Source: an uncultured Tenacibaculum sp. (GTDB lineage Bacteria; Bacteroidota; Bacteroidia; Flavobacteriales; Flavobacteriaceae). Taken from it: a DNA stretch of 39,062 nucleotides. This document shows, one piece after another, positions 24,332 through 33,119 of the stretch. The notes beneath the pieces were generated by a model that did no database searches, was not told the DNA's origin, and was given only the letters and a program-made list of their open reading frames with translations. Numbering within the stretch: the stretch's first letter is position 1; each line of letters begins with the position of its first letter. The translations under genes and the position numbers were made by a program. Where the stretch lies: assembly GCA_947498055.1 (NCBI GenBank), contig CANMJA010000038.1, forward strand, positions 1 through 39,062, given 5' to 3'.

Positions 24332-25696
24332 ATGAAGATACAACCTAAATTAACAGTAGTAGGAGCGGGACCAGGAGATGCAGAGTTAATAACGTTAAAA
24401 GCCATACATGTTTTAAAAGAAGCAGATGTTGTTTTATATGATGCTTTAGTAAATCCAGATTTATTAAAATATGTAAAACCCAATGCAGAACTAATTTTTG
24501 TAGGAAAACGTAGAGGTTGTTATCGATATCAGCAAGAACAGATAAATGAACTTATTGTAACTAGAGCTTTTTCTCACGGACATGTGGTTCGTTTAAAAGG
24601 AGGAGATCCATTTATTTTTGGTAGAGGAGCTGAAGAAATGGAATACAGTGCCAATAAAGGTTTAGAAGTAGCTATGGTTCCTGGAATTTCTTCCTCTTTA
24701 GCAGTTCCAGCATATCAAAATATTCCGTTAACAAAAAGAGGTAGCTCGGAGAGTTTTTGGGTAATTACAGGAACTACAAAAAACCATAAATTATCAAGTG
24801 ATGTAGCCCTAGCAGCAAAATCAAACGCAACAGTAGTTATTTTAATGGGAATGGGAAAACTATCAGAAATAGTTTCTCTTTTTCAGAAAGAAAATAAGAA
24901 CAACTTACCTGTTGCTATAATTCAAAATGGAACTACCAAAAACGAAAAAATTGGTATTGGTACAGTAGATACTATTGAGCATGTTGTAGCAGAAAAAGAA
25001 CTGAATAATCCTGCCATAATAATTCTTGGAGAAGTAGTAAAACACAGAGAAAAAATACTTGAAATACAACAGGAAGTAAAAGAGAAATCTGATAAGGTTA
25101 TAAAGCCGAGTAAGATGGATGAGGGAAGGAATAATTTATACCCTGTTTTTCTGAAAGTAAAACAGTTAGAAATTTTAATTGTTGGAGGAGGATTTGTAGC
25201 GGAAGAAAAGTTAACGTTTTTATTAAAGTCTAGTCCAGATGCTAAAGTAACTATGGTATCGCCAATGTTTAGAGAAGGAACTCTATTAGTAGCAAAAAGA
25301 GGAGACGTTACATTGATTGAAGACAATTATAAATCTTCATATTTAGCAGGAAAACACATGGTTATAGCTACAACAGATAAACCAGAAATTAATATAGAAG
25401 TTTATAAAGATTGTAGAGCACAGAATAAATTAGTAAATGTAGCAGATAATCCACCGTATTGTGATTTTTATATGGGAGGTATTGTAACCAAAGGAAATGT
25501 GAAAATTGCAATTTCTACCAATGGAAAATCACCAACAACAGCAAAAAGATTACGACAGTTTTTTGAGGAAGTAATTCCAGATAAAATTGACGATTTAGTC
25601 AAAAATTTAAATGACTACAGAAAAACGATAAAAGGAAATTTCGAACAAAAAGTAGAACAACTAAACGAGTTCACTAAGAGTTTAGTAGAAAAGTAA
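24332..25696 (+). CDS. Siroheme synthase fusion: CobA methyltransferase followed by Met8-like dehydrogenase
   Basis: Residues 1-245 are uroporphyrinogen-III C-methyltransferase (SAM-dependent): VVGAGPGDAELITLKA, VRLKGGDPFIFGRG and MVPGISSSLAVPAY are diagnostic. After a charged linker (about 246-270), residues 272-454 form the precorrin-2 dehydrogenase/sirohydrochlorin ferrochelatase (Met8) domain with its NAD-binding VGGGFVAEEKL and NVADNPPYCDFYMGG. Together they make siroheme from uroporphyrinogen III for the sulfite reductase encoded 12 bases upstream. The domain order is the reverse of enterobacterial CysG, where the Met8 part comes first. The next gene begins five bases after the stop. 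Confidence 0.94.
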   Translation: MKIQPKLTVVGAGPGDAELITLKAIHVLKEADVVLYDALVNPDLLKYVKPNAELIFVGKRRGCYRYQQEQINELIVTRAFSHGHVVRLKGGDPFIFGRGAEEMEYSANKGLEVAMVPGISSSLAVPAYQNIPLTKRGSSESFWVITGTTKNHKLSSDVALAAKSNATVVILMGMGKLSEIVSLFQKENKNNLPVAIIQNGTTKNEKIGIGTVDTIEHVVAEKELNNPAIIILGEVVKHREKILEIQQEVKEKSDKVIKPSKMDEGRNNLYPVFLKVKQLEILIVGGGFVAEEKLTFLLKSSPDAKVTMVSPMFREGTLLVAKRGDVTLIEDNYKSSYLAGKHMVIATTDKPEINIEVYKDCRAQNKLVNVADNPPYCDFYMGGIVTKGNVKIAISTNGKSPTTAKRLRQFFEEVIPDKIDDLVKNLNDYRKTIKGNFEQKVEQLNEFTKSLVEK

Positions 25697-25701
25697 GAGT
25701 A

Positions 25702-26757
25702 ATGATAGAAACAGATATATTAATTATAGGAGCAGGACCTACAGGGTTATTTACAGTTTTTGAAGCAGGGTTATTAAAATTACGCTGTCATTTAATAGAT
25801 GCATTGCCACAACCAGGAGGGCAATGTTCAGAGATTTATCCGAAGAAACCTATTTACGATATTCCTGCATATCCAGAAATTTTAGCAGGAGATTTAACTA
25901 AAAACCTAATGGAACAAATAAAACAGTTTGAACCAGGTTTTACTTTAGGTGAAAGAGCAGATACTATAGAAAAACAAGAAGACGGTACTTTTATAGTTAC
26001 TACAAACAAAGGAACAAAACACCACGCTCCTGTAGTCGCTATAGCAGGAGGTTTAGGAAGTTTTGAACCTCGTAAACCACCTATTTCAAATATTAAAGAT
26101 TTTGAAGATAAGGGAGTTGAGTATATAATAAAAGAGCCAGAGTTGTATCGAGATAAAGATGTGGTTATTGCAGGTGGTGGCGATTCTGCTTTAGATTGGT
26201 CTATCTTTTTAACAGATGTAGCTAAATCGGTTACTTTAATTCACAGAAGAAATGAATTTAGAGGAGCATTAGATTCTGTAGAAAAAGTACAAGAATTAAA
26301 AAATTTAGGTAAAATAAGATTAATAACTCCTGCAGAAGTAAAAGGTATTTTAGGAGAAGACCATGTAACAGGAGTAGCAGTAGAACAAAAAGGAAAAGAA
26401 CCTTTTATTGTAGATACAAATCATTTTATACCTTTATTTGGTTTAGCTCCAAAACTAGGCCCTATAGCAAATTGGGGATTAGATATAGAAAAAAATGCCA
26501 TTAAGGTTAATAATGCATTAGATTACCAATCTAATATACCAGGAATTTATGCCATTGGAGATGTAAACACATATCCAGGAAAGCTAAAATTAATCTTATG
26601 TGGTTTTCATGAAGCAACATTAATGTGCCAAAGTGCTTATAAAAGAATTTATCCAGATAAAAAATACGTGATGAAATATACTACTGTTGGTGGTGTAGAA
26701 GGTTTTGACGGAACGAAAAAAGAAGCACCAAAAGCAGTAGTAAAAGCGATAGAATAG
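25702..26757 (+). CDS. NADPH-ferredoxin reductase, thioredoxin-reductase-like
   Basis: The 351-residue flavoprotein has an FAD motif IIGAGPTGLFTVFEAG (residues 8-23), the GGQCSEIYPKKPIYDIPAYP region, and an NADPH motif VVIAGGGDSALDW. The redox CxxC of thioredoxin reductases is missing, which is the mark of the thioredoxin-reductase-like ferredoxin-NADP reductases such as YumC. A C-terminal extension (YTTVGGVEGFDGTKKEAP) is typical too. It should take electrons from NADPH to one or both ferredoxins of the operon and thus power sulfite reduction. Confidence 0.92.
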   Translation: MIETDILIIGAGPTGLFTVFEAGLLKLRCHLIDALPQPGGQCSEIYPKKPIYDIPAYPEILAGDLTKNLMEQIKQFEPGFTLGERADTIEKQEDGTFIVTTNKGTKHHAPVVAIAGGLGSFEPRKPPISNIKDFEDKGVEYIIKEPELYRDKDVVIAGGGDSALDWSIFLTDVAKSVTLIHRRNEFRGALDSVEKVQELKNLGKIRLITPAEVKGILGEDHVTGVAVEQKGKEPFIVDTNHFIPLFGLAPKLGPIANWGLDIEKNAIKVNNALDYQSNIPGIYAIGDVNTYPGKLKLILCGFHEATLMCQSAYKRIYPDKKYVMKYTTVGGVEGFDGTKKEAPKAVVKAIE

Positions 26758-26821
26758 TGTTAATTTAGATGAAACAAAAAGTTTAACCTATTTTTATAAG
26801 CTTATTGAAAGAATAATAAAA

Positions 26822-27157
26822 ATGAGTAATCAAGACGTAAATATAAAAATAATAGATAGAGAAGGTGTAATTCATGAGGTACTTGCACCGACAGATATGA
26901 ACATGAACATGATGGAAGTTGTTCGTTCTTATGAAATAGCGCCTGAAGGAACTATTGGTGTTTGTGGAGGAATGGCAATGTGTGCATCGTGCCAATGTTA
27001 TATAGAATCAGATCATGAATTGCCTGAAAAATCAGAAGATGAAGAAGCAATGTTAGCAGAAGCTTTTTATGTAGAAGACAATAGTAGATTAGGTTGTCAA
27101 ATTCGTATAACACCAGAATTAGAAGGATTAAAAATAACATTAGCACCAGAAAGTTAG
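26822..27157 (+). CDS. [2Fe-2S] ferredoxin, adrenodoxin-like
   Basis: The 111-residue protein carries cluster ligands C48, C54, C57 and C92 in GVCGGMAMCASC and LGCQIR, the pattern of adrenodoxin/Isc-type ferredoxins. The acidic stretch ELPEKSEDEEAMLAEA between them is where partner reductases dock in this family. It lies 64 bases after the reductase gene. The operon thus has two chemically distinct ferredoxins, and which one feeds the sulfite reductase is not decided by sequence. Confidence 0.93.
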   Translation: MSNQDVNIKIIDREGVIHEVLAPTDMNMNMMEVVRSYEIAPEGTIGVCGGMAMCASCQCYIESDHELPEKSEDEEAMLAEAFYVEDNSRLGCQIRITPELEGLKITLAPES

Positions 27158-27178
27158 TTATATTTATAAAAAGTAGAA

Positions 27179-27922
27179 ATGCAATTTGAAAATTACGATT
27201 TATCATTAAAAGACGACGTAGAAATATTTACAAAAGAACTGTTTTATGCTTTATTTAAAGATGTTTGTATAGAAAAAGCAAATCATTTAAAAGAAAAGTT
27301 TAGTAAAATTTTAAATGGTCTAAGAATAGGGAATATTGATGAAATTTGGGAACAATACCAAGAATCGTTTTGTAGCATAAGAAATATGTTAGATACAGAT
27401 GCAAAAGCATTTGAAGCTACAGATCCAGCATGTAAAAGTTTAAGTGAAGTATACTTGGCTTATCCTGGCTTTCATGCAATTGCAATTTATAGATTAAGTA
27501 ACAAATTATACAATTTAAAAGTACCTGTTTTACCAAGAATAATGAGTGAATATGGGCATAGTATTACAGGAGTAGATATACATCCAGGAGCTACTATTGG
27601 AGAGTCTTTTTTTATAGATCATGCAACCGGTGTTGTTATAGGAGAAACAACAATTATTGAAAATAATGTTAAAATATACCAGGGAGTTACTTTAGGTGGA
27701 ATTCAAGTTAAAAAAGAATTAGCATCTATAAAAAGACATCCAACAATAGAAAGTAATGTTACTATTTATGCGAATGCCACTATTTTAGGAGGAGATGTTG
27801 TTGTAGGAAAAGATAGTATTATAGGAGCAAATGTATGTGTTACAGAAAGTATTCCTGAAGGATCTATAGTAACGTTTGAATCAGAAAATAAAATTACCAC
27901 TAGAAAATCATACGCCAAATAA
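27179..27922 (+). CDS. cysE: Serine O-acetyltransferase
   Basis: The 247-residue protein acetylates serine, making the acceptor for sulfide. An alpha-helical N-terminal half (to about residue 125) is followed by a left-handed beta helix with GVDIHPGATIGESFFIDHAT; catalytic H148 lies in DHATGVVIGE. The C-terminus (KITTRKSYAK) lacks the terminal isoleucine that inserts into cysteine synthase in the classic complex, so a stable CysE-CysK type complex is unlikely, in keeping with a CysM partner. The gene is 21 bases after the ferredoxin gene and 22 before cysM. Confidence 0.94.
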   Translation: MQFENYDLSLKDDVEIFTKELFYALFKDVCIEKANHLKEKFSKILNGLRIGNIDEIWEQYQESFCSIRNMLDTDAKAFEATDPACKSLSEVYLAYPGFHAIAIYRLSNKLYNLKVPVLPRIMSEYGHSITGVDIHPGATIGESFFIDHATGVVIGETTIIENNVKIYQGVTLGGIQVKKELASIKRHPTIESNVTIYANATILGGDVVVGKDSIIGANVCVTESIPEGSIVTFESENKITTRKSYAK

Positions 27923-27944
27923 TTTTCTATTAAGAATAGAACCA

Positions 27945-28832
27945 ATGAAAACAAAAAATATTACAGATTTTGTAGGAAATACTCCTTTAGTGGAAGCTAC
28001 AAAAATTATAAATAAAGAAAAAGTTCGCTTGTTTTTAAAGCTAGAGGGTCATAACCCAGGAGGTAGTGTTAAAGATAGAGCTGCTTATTTTATGATTTCT
28101 GAAGCTATTAAGAAAAAGAATATTAAAAAAGGAGATACTTTAGTAGAAGCAACAAGCGGAAATACTGGTATCGCCTTGGCATTAATGGCTAAAGTATTAG
28201 GGGTGAATATGGTATTGGTAATGCCAGAGCATGCAACAATAGAAAGAGTGAAAACAATGCGTGCCTATGGGGCAGAAGTTATTTTAACTCCATCTGCAGA
28301 TGGAATGGAAGGAGCTATAGACCATGCATTAGAATTAAAATATAAAAAAGGATATTTTAGATTAAATCAGTTTGATAATTTAGACAATCCAAAGGCGCAC
28401 TACAGTACTACAGGACCAGAAATTTGGAGAGATACAGAAGGAAAAGTAACACATTTTGTGTCGGCAATGGGAACTACAGGAACTATTACTGGAGTGTCAG
28501 ATTATTTAAAAGAACAAAATAAAGAGGTTACTATTGTTGGAGTTCAGCCTAAAGAAGGTGCAAGAATACCAGGTATTAGAAAATGGCCAGAAGAATATTT
28601 GCCAGCAATATTTAAAAGAGAAAAAATAGATCAAGTTTTAGAGGTAAATCAAGAAGAAGCAAAAGCAATGACCATTCGTTTGGCAAGAGAAGAAGGAATT
28701 TTCTCTGGAATGAGTAGTGGAGGCGCTGTTGCATCTGCATTAAAACTAGCGGAAACTTTAGAGGAAGGAATTATTGTAGCGATTATTTGTGATAGAGGAG
28801 ATCGTTATTTATCTTCAGATATTTTTGTGTAA
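27945..28832 (+). CDS. cysM: Cysteine synthase B (O-acetylserine sulfhydrylase)
   Basis: The 295-residue fold-type II PLP enzyme makes cysteine from O-acetylserine and sulfide. Cofactor lysine K43 is in GGSVKDRAAYFM; TSGNTGIALA binds substrate and GTTGTITG the phosphate. The conserved WPEEYLPAIF segment and the short length fit the CysM type more than CysK. The start is set at the ATG at 27945 (MKTKNITDFVGNTPLV); an earlier in-frame start at 27876 would overlap cysE by 47 bases and add unconserved residues. It is the last gene of the sulfate-assimilation operon. Confidence 0.94.
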   Translation: MKTKNITDFVGNTPLVEATKIINKEKVRLFLKLEGHNPGGSVKDRAAYFMISEAIKKKNIKKGDTLVEATSGNTGIALALMAKVLGVNMVLVMPEHATIERVKTMRAYGAEVILTPSADGMEGAIDHALELKYKKGYFRLNQFDNLDNPKAHYSTTGPEIWRDTEGKVTHFVSAMGTTGTITGVSDYLKEQNKEVTIVGVQPKEGARIPGIRKWPEEYLPAIFKREKIDQVLEVNQEEAKAMTIRLAREEGIFSGMSSGGAVASALKLAETLEEGIIVAIICDRGDRYLSSDIFV

Positions 28833-28849
28833 ATAAGTTTTTTACCTTT

Positions 28850-28866
28850 AAAAAAGCCTTTTTTTG
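28850..28866. terminator. Possible bidirectional terminator between convergent genes
   Basis: A run of A (28850-28855) and a run of T (28859-28865) are separated by GCC, giving a weak A-T hairpin that ends in T on both strands. It is the only candidate in the 48 bases between cysM and the convergent LytTR gene. Confidence 0.35.
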
Positions 28867-28880
28867 GAACGGTTTTGTTT

Positions 28881-29624
28881 TTATTCAATCCATTTTCTAA
28901 ATTCACTTGTAGCAGATGCACTTGTAATTAAATGTTGTTTGTAATTTTTGATTGAAATTGCCAATCGATCTCCAAAGTAAGGCTCAATTTTTTCGATGAA
29001 ATTGATATTTATAATTTCACCACGATTAATTTGAAAAAACTCTTTTGGGTTTAATTCTTTTATTAAATCAGATAATTTATAGCGAAATTCATTTTCTTTT
29101 CCATTTTCATCAATCGCTATGCATTTCCCTGAATTAGATAAAATTGCTCCCGTATTTTTTATACTTAAAATTTTTATTTCTGTTTTAGTTTTTATAATAA
29201 TACGTTCTTTATAATTATTATTTAATCCATGAATTGTTTCTGATATTCTCTTCCAATCGACTTCTTTACTTTGTAAGCTTTCAAACTTTTCCATGGCTTT
29301 ACTAAACTTATTATAGCTAATAGGTTTTAGTAAATAAGCTATTCCGTTTACATCAAAAGCATCTTGGTAAAAAGTGTTGTAGGCAGTTGTAAAAATAATG
29401 GGTGACTTTATAATGTTAGTCTTCAATAAAGAAAACACATTTCCATCTAATAATTCAATATCAGAAAATACCAAATCAACTTGTTCATTGGTTTGATACC
29501 ATTTTTCAACATCTTCTTTACTTTGTAAGGAAGCTACAATTTCTATTTTATCGTTATATCGAAGAATATGATCCGTAATAATTTCGATGTTAATAGCTTC
29601 GTCTTCTATAATTAATACGTTCAT
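28881..29624 (-). CDS. LytTR-family response regulator
   Basis: The 247-residue protein has a receiver domain (residues 1-118) with IIEDE, phospho-acceptor D55 in LVFSDIELL, and the lysine in YLLKPIS. A LytTR DNA-binding domain covers about residues 140-247 (FQINRGEIININFIEKIEPY). It lacks any sign of relation to the cysteine genes except position. Its ATG overlaps the stop of the upstream kinase gene (ATGA), so the pair is translated together. The likely target is the beta-barrel gene upstream, which is a common arrangement in Bacteroidota, but no site was identified. Confidence 0.93.
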   Translation of the reverse strand: MNVLIIEDEAINIEIITDHILRYNDKIEIVASLQSKEDVEKWYQTNEQVDLVFSDIELLDGNVFSLLKTNIIKSPIIFTTAYNTFYQDAFDVNGIAYLLKPISYNKFSKAMEKFESLQSKEVDWKRISETIHGLNNNYKERIIIKTKTEIKILSIKNTGAILSNSGKCIAIDENGKENEFRYKLSDLIKELNPKEFFQINRGEIININFIEKIEPYFGDRLAISIKNYKQHLITSASATSEFRKWIE

Positions 29625-30658
29625 ATTTCTATAATTAAAGGAATTTCAACGATAAATTCATTATTAGTTTCTGTAAAAATAACCTCTTTGTTAAAATTGA
29701 GTTGATATTGACGTTTTAAATAATCATTCCCTGTTCCTGTTCCGAGTGTAAAATCTACTTTATTAAGCTTGTTTTTTACTACAATGGAGTTTTCTTTCTG
29801 TGAGAGTGAAATCAATAGCGGATTTTCTTCGCTTCCTTTATTATGTTTTATTGCGTTTTCTACGCATAACTGTAACGAACACGGAATGATTAAACCATTT
29901 GTGTTTTCGATACTATTTTCAATTTGATACGTATTCCCAAAACGTTTTTCCATCAAATTCATATAGCTTATCAAAAATGAAAGTTCGTCTTTTAATTCAA
30001 CTATCTGTTTTTTTCCGTGATTTAAATAGTAGCGATACACATCTGAAAAATCATCTATAAAATCTTCTATTTGATCTGGTTTTTTTCTTGCTAATCCAGA
30101 TAAAACACTCAAATTATTGAATAAAAAATGAGGTTCTAAATTTTTTTGTAGCATTTGCGATTGTATCGTAGCTTTTTCTTTTTCAGCCTGTTCTAATTCT
30201 AGTGCTATTTTTTGAGACTGCCTAAAATATAAAAATGCTGAAGTAAGTGCAAAAATATCTACCAATATAAAAGCAACTGACAACGTATTTATAATTCTGC
30301 CGATAATATCATATTCTAGTTTATTACTTAAAAGAACATGTAAAACAACATAATCGATAATAACTCCAATAAAGGTAAATATGAAAAAAGAAAAAACATA
30401 AACCTTTACAAATTTTAGAATAGTATTTGTAACATCTATTTTATTAATGAATTTCCAAGAAACCAAAACAGAGAGTACTGAGAGTATAGAAAAAATTAAA
30501 ACAGAAAAGTGATCGAAATAGTCATAAAAATCAATATCGCTAGTACTATTAGTACGTAAGCTATAAAACATAAAGATTTTAGCACTGTTGCTTATTAACA
30601 ATAATATAATTACTACTAATATTTGCTTTATATTTATTTTTTGATTAAAAACCTTCAC
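29621..30658 (-). CDS. LytS-like membrane sensor histidine kinase
   Basis: The 345-residue protein has four predicted membrane helices (about residues 12-32, 52-70, 84-110, 122-145), a short coiled coil, and a His_kinase domain with H177 in NLEPHFLFNNL. The ATP-binding part keeps LQLCVENAIKHN and GTGTGNDYLKRQY but is short. With no large outer domain, it probably senses something in or at the membrane. It forms an overlapping pair with the LytTR regulator. A terminator at 30705-30739 separates it from the beta-barrel gene, so the pair should have a promoter of its own; none with a full consensus was found in the 94 bases available. Confidence 0.9.
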   Translation of the reverse strand: MKVFNQKINIKQILVVIILLLISNSAKIFMFYSLRTNSTSDIDFYDYFDHFSVLIFSILSVLSVLVSWKFINKIDVTNTILKFVKVYVFSFFIFTFIGVIIDYVVLHVLLSNKLEYDIIGRIINTLSVAFILVDIFALTSAFLYFRQSQKIALELEQAEKEKATIQSQMLQKNLEPHFLFNNLSVLSGLARKKPDQIEDFIDDFSDVYRYYLNHGKKQIVELKDELSFLISYMNLMEKRFGNTYQIENSIENTNGLIIPCSLQLCVENAIKHNKGSEENPLLISLSQKENSIVVKNKLNKVDFTLGTGTGNDYLKRQYQLNFNKEVIFTETNNEFIVEIPLIIEI

Positions 30659-30704
30659 TTCTTTAGAATTTTTAGATGTACAAAATACATTTTTAGTTTA
30701 AAAA

Positions 30705-30739
30705 AAGCTGTTTAAAGTATTTAATTCTTTAAACAACTT
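30705..30739 (-). terminator. Rho-independent terminator after the beta-barrel gene
   Basis: Read on the minus strand, AAG-T-TGTTTAAAG pairs with CTTTAAACA-G-CTT (one mismatch) around a 9-base loop and is followed by a run of T. It ends the transcript of the outer-membrane protein gene before the kinase gene begins. Confidence 0.7.
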
Positions 30740-30752
30740 CTTTATGAATTAG

Positions 30753-33119
30753 TTATTTTTTTGCTCTATTTTGTTCTCCCTCGTTTCCAGAATTACGTTG
30801 ATTAACTTTTATTTTTTTGTTACCAAAACTATAGTTTAAGCTAATTTTAAAACTTCTAGTGTCAAAATAATTATAGTATGTTTGGTCTATTCCGTTCGTT
30901 TTAGTATTTACATCCGTCGCTTTACGTCTTAAAATATCGTTTATAGCAAGGGTGCAATTTAATTTTTTATCTAATAATGAAAATTTGAAACCTAGGTTTA
31001 AATCAACCATTTCTGATGTTGAAAAATACATTAATTTTTGTGGAGAAGCGTAAATAAGTGTTGCTTCTGCTTGTACTGTTTTTGATTCGTTTAAATGGAA
31101 TGTATTCCTGTTATACAATTGAAAATTCCATCCGCTTAATAATTCAGCATTTAAATTAAATCCATCTTTGTAGCGTGTGTCCATTTTTGATAGGGTTGCT
31201 TGAGTTGTTGTGTTCCACCATTTAGTTGGATTGTATAAGAAAGTTTCTGTTAATCCATAATTATAAGCGGTATAAAAATTATCAAATGTCACTACTATCC
31301 TTTGTTGTTCTCCATCTTCTGCCTTAATAATGTTAAAATATCCATCATCTACATAACTTACAAATGCTTTACTTATTAGTTTTCCTTTATAAATGTGTTT
31401 TACTTCTAAATTCTCAGAGATTTGTGGTCTTAAAAACGGATTTCCTTCTTGATATGAGATTGGGTTTATATAAAAACGAAACGGATTTAAACGTTCAAAA
31501 CTAGGACGCTGAATTCTTCTGCTATAACTTAAATTAAACATGTTAGTTCTACTCGGATTATATCCTAAAAACACCGATGGAAATAGTTTATTATACGAAT
31601 TGATATCTGTTTGATTGTTTGTTTTAGAAACTCCTTTTGTTCGCGTGTTTTCAAAACGAAGCCCGATTTTGGTTTGCCATTTTTTACCTAATGGCTTCGA
31701 CATATCTGCATATATTGCATTAATATTTTCAGAGTACATAAACTCATTACTTTGGGTTGAATCAAAAATTGGTGTTCCTGTTGTAGTATTATAAAAAGCT
31801 ACATCACTGTCAGTTTTTGTAACTGTAGCTTTCACTCCGTAAGAAAAATTCGCCCACTTACTTGGATGTTCTATATCTATTCTTCCACTATAATTTTTAA
31901 TGTTTTGATTGGTGTTGTTTTCCGCTTCAAAAAAACTAGGATTTGTAATGAACTGTTCACTGCTAAAACCTCTATTAGAAGAATTATTAAAATTAAAGTA
32001 ATCAACATCCATAGATAGTTTTTTACCAAGGGTATCTAATTTTTGAATGTAATGTACATTTATGGAGTGATTTTTGTTTTTGGTGTTTGCATTACCTTCA
32101 TTAATTGTAAAAGTTCCATTCCCATCATTTACCAATGTTTTTCCACTGTCTTTTATCCCTTTATTTTCAAACGAACCTGCATATAAAACACCAATAGTAG
32201 CTTTTTTTGTTATAGTATAATCGAATCCTAATCTACCTGAAATTATATTCTCTTTGTTTTTCATATCTAAGTTTGTTGCCGTTGAAGCGGATGGATACAC
32301 AATATCAAACTGATTAAATTGAGCTGTTTGTCCTTTCGTTGCATTTAATGAAGCAATTAAACTTACTTTACCTTTATTGTAGTTAAATGTATTTCCAAAA
32401 TTTAATAATGGATATGTCGCTTGTGTATATGAAGTTCTTAATTGATTATTCCAGCTATTTTCTTTTGATTTTTTTAGAACAATATTAATAAGTCCACTAT
32501 TTCCTTCAGCATCATATTTAGACGGAGGAGTTGTAATAACTTCAACATTTTTAATATCATCAGAAGCAATCGTATTCAAATAGGCGATTAACTCATTTCC
32601 TGATAATTGTATCATTCTATCATTAATCATTACACGTACATTTCCTTTTCCTACAATAGTTAATTTGTTTGTATCTACATTTACACTTGGTGTTGTTTTT
32701 AATGCATCAAGCGCTGTTCCACCAGTTCCAGCTACTGTATTTTCTACGTTAAAAATCAATCTATCTACTTTCTGCTGAATGAGTTTTTTACGAGCAGTAA
32801 TCACTACTTCTTGTAGTTGTTGCCCTTCTTCCTCTAAAACAATGGTTCCAATAATAGATTGAGTAGGGTTAATTTTTTTAGAGGTAAATCCAACAAAACT
32901 AATTTCTAAATACACATTTCCTTTTTTCACATTGATAGAAAACACTCCGTTTTCATCAGAAATTACACCTGTAATTAATGAATTATCCGTTTTGTCTTTT
33001 GCTACAACATTAGCAAATGAAATAGGCATGTTTTGTTTGTCAATTATTTTTCCTGTAAACTTTTGCCCGAAACTAATCGAATAAACAAAAGTGATTAAAA
33101 GTGTTGCTATAGTTCTCAT
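30753..33119 (-). CDS. TonB-receptor-like outer-membrane beta-barrel family protein
   Basis: A signal peptide (IATLLITFVYSISFGQ) is followed by a carboxypeptidase-regulatory-like domain (about residues 20-95, GKIIDKQNMPISFANVVAKD), a TonB-plug-like domain with LQEVVITARK, ALKTTPSVNVDTN and KNVEVITTPPSKYDAEGNSG, and a barrel of about 550 residues with many alternating aromatic strands. It fits the outer-membrane beta-barrel family related to TonB-dependent receptors (788 residues). The plug appears complete. The substrate is unknown: neither a SusD partner nor a substrate-linked gene is adjacent. The chain ends in a polar, basic tail instead of an aromatic residue. The neighbouring LytTR pair probably regulates it. 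Confidence 0.88.
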   Translation of the reverse strand: MRTIATLLITFVYSISFGQKFTGKIIDKQNMPISFANVVAKDKTDNSLITGVISDENGVFSINVKKGNVYLEISFVGFTSKKINPTQSIIGTIVLEEEGQQLQEVVITARKKLIQQKVDRLIFNVENTVAGTGGTALDALKTTPSVNVDTNKLTIVGKGNVRVMINDRMIQLSGNELIAYLNTIASDDIKNVEVITTPPSKYDAEGNSGLINIVLKKSKENSWNNQLRTSYTQATYPLLNFGNTFNYNKGKVSLIASLNATKGQTAQFNQFDIVYPSASTATNLDMKNKENIISGRLGFDYTITKKATIGVLYAGSFENKGIKDSGKTLVNDGNGTFTINEGNANTKNKNHSINVHYIQKLDTLGKKLSMDVDYFNFNNSSNRGFSSEQFITNPSFFEAENNTNQNIKNYSGRIDIEHPSKWANFSYGVKATVTKTDSDVAFYNTTTGTPIFDSTQSNEFMYSENINAIYADMSKPLGKKWQTKIGLRFENTRTKGVSKTNNQTDINSYNKLFPSVFLGYNPSRTNMFNLSYSRRIQRPSFERLNPFRFYINPISYQEGNPFLRPQISENLEVKHIYKGKLISKAFVSYVDDGYFNIIKAEDGEQQRIVVTFDNFYTAYNYGLTETFLYNPTKWWNTTTQATLSKMDTRYKDGFNLNAELLSGWNFQLYNRNTFHLNESKTVQAEATLIYASPQKLMYFSTSEMVDLNLGFKFSLLDKKLNCTLAINDILRRKATDVNTKTNGIDQTYYNYFDTRSFKISLNYSFGNKKIKVNQRNSGNEGEQNRAKK

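Noticed and set aside
24922..25326. 134-codon minus-strand frame inside the siroheme synthase gene
   Set aside because: The plus-strand protein is certain over the whole stretch, and the minus-strand product shows no domain or signal.
27876..27944. Upstream start of cysM overlapping cysE by 47 bases
   Set aside because: The added residues are not part of cysteine synthase. The ATG at 27945 gives the conserved start 22 bases after cysE.
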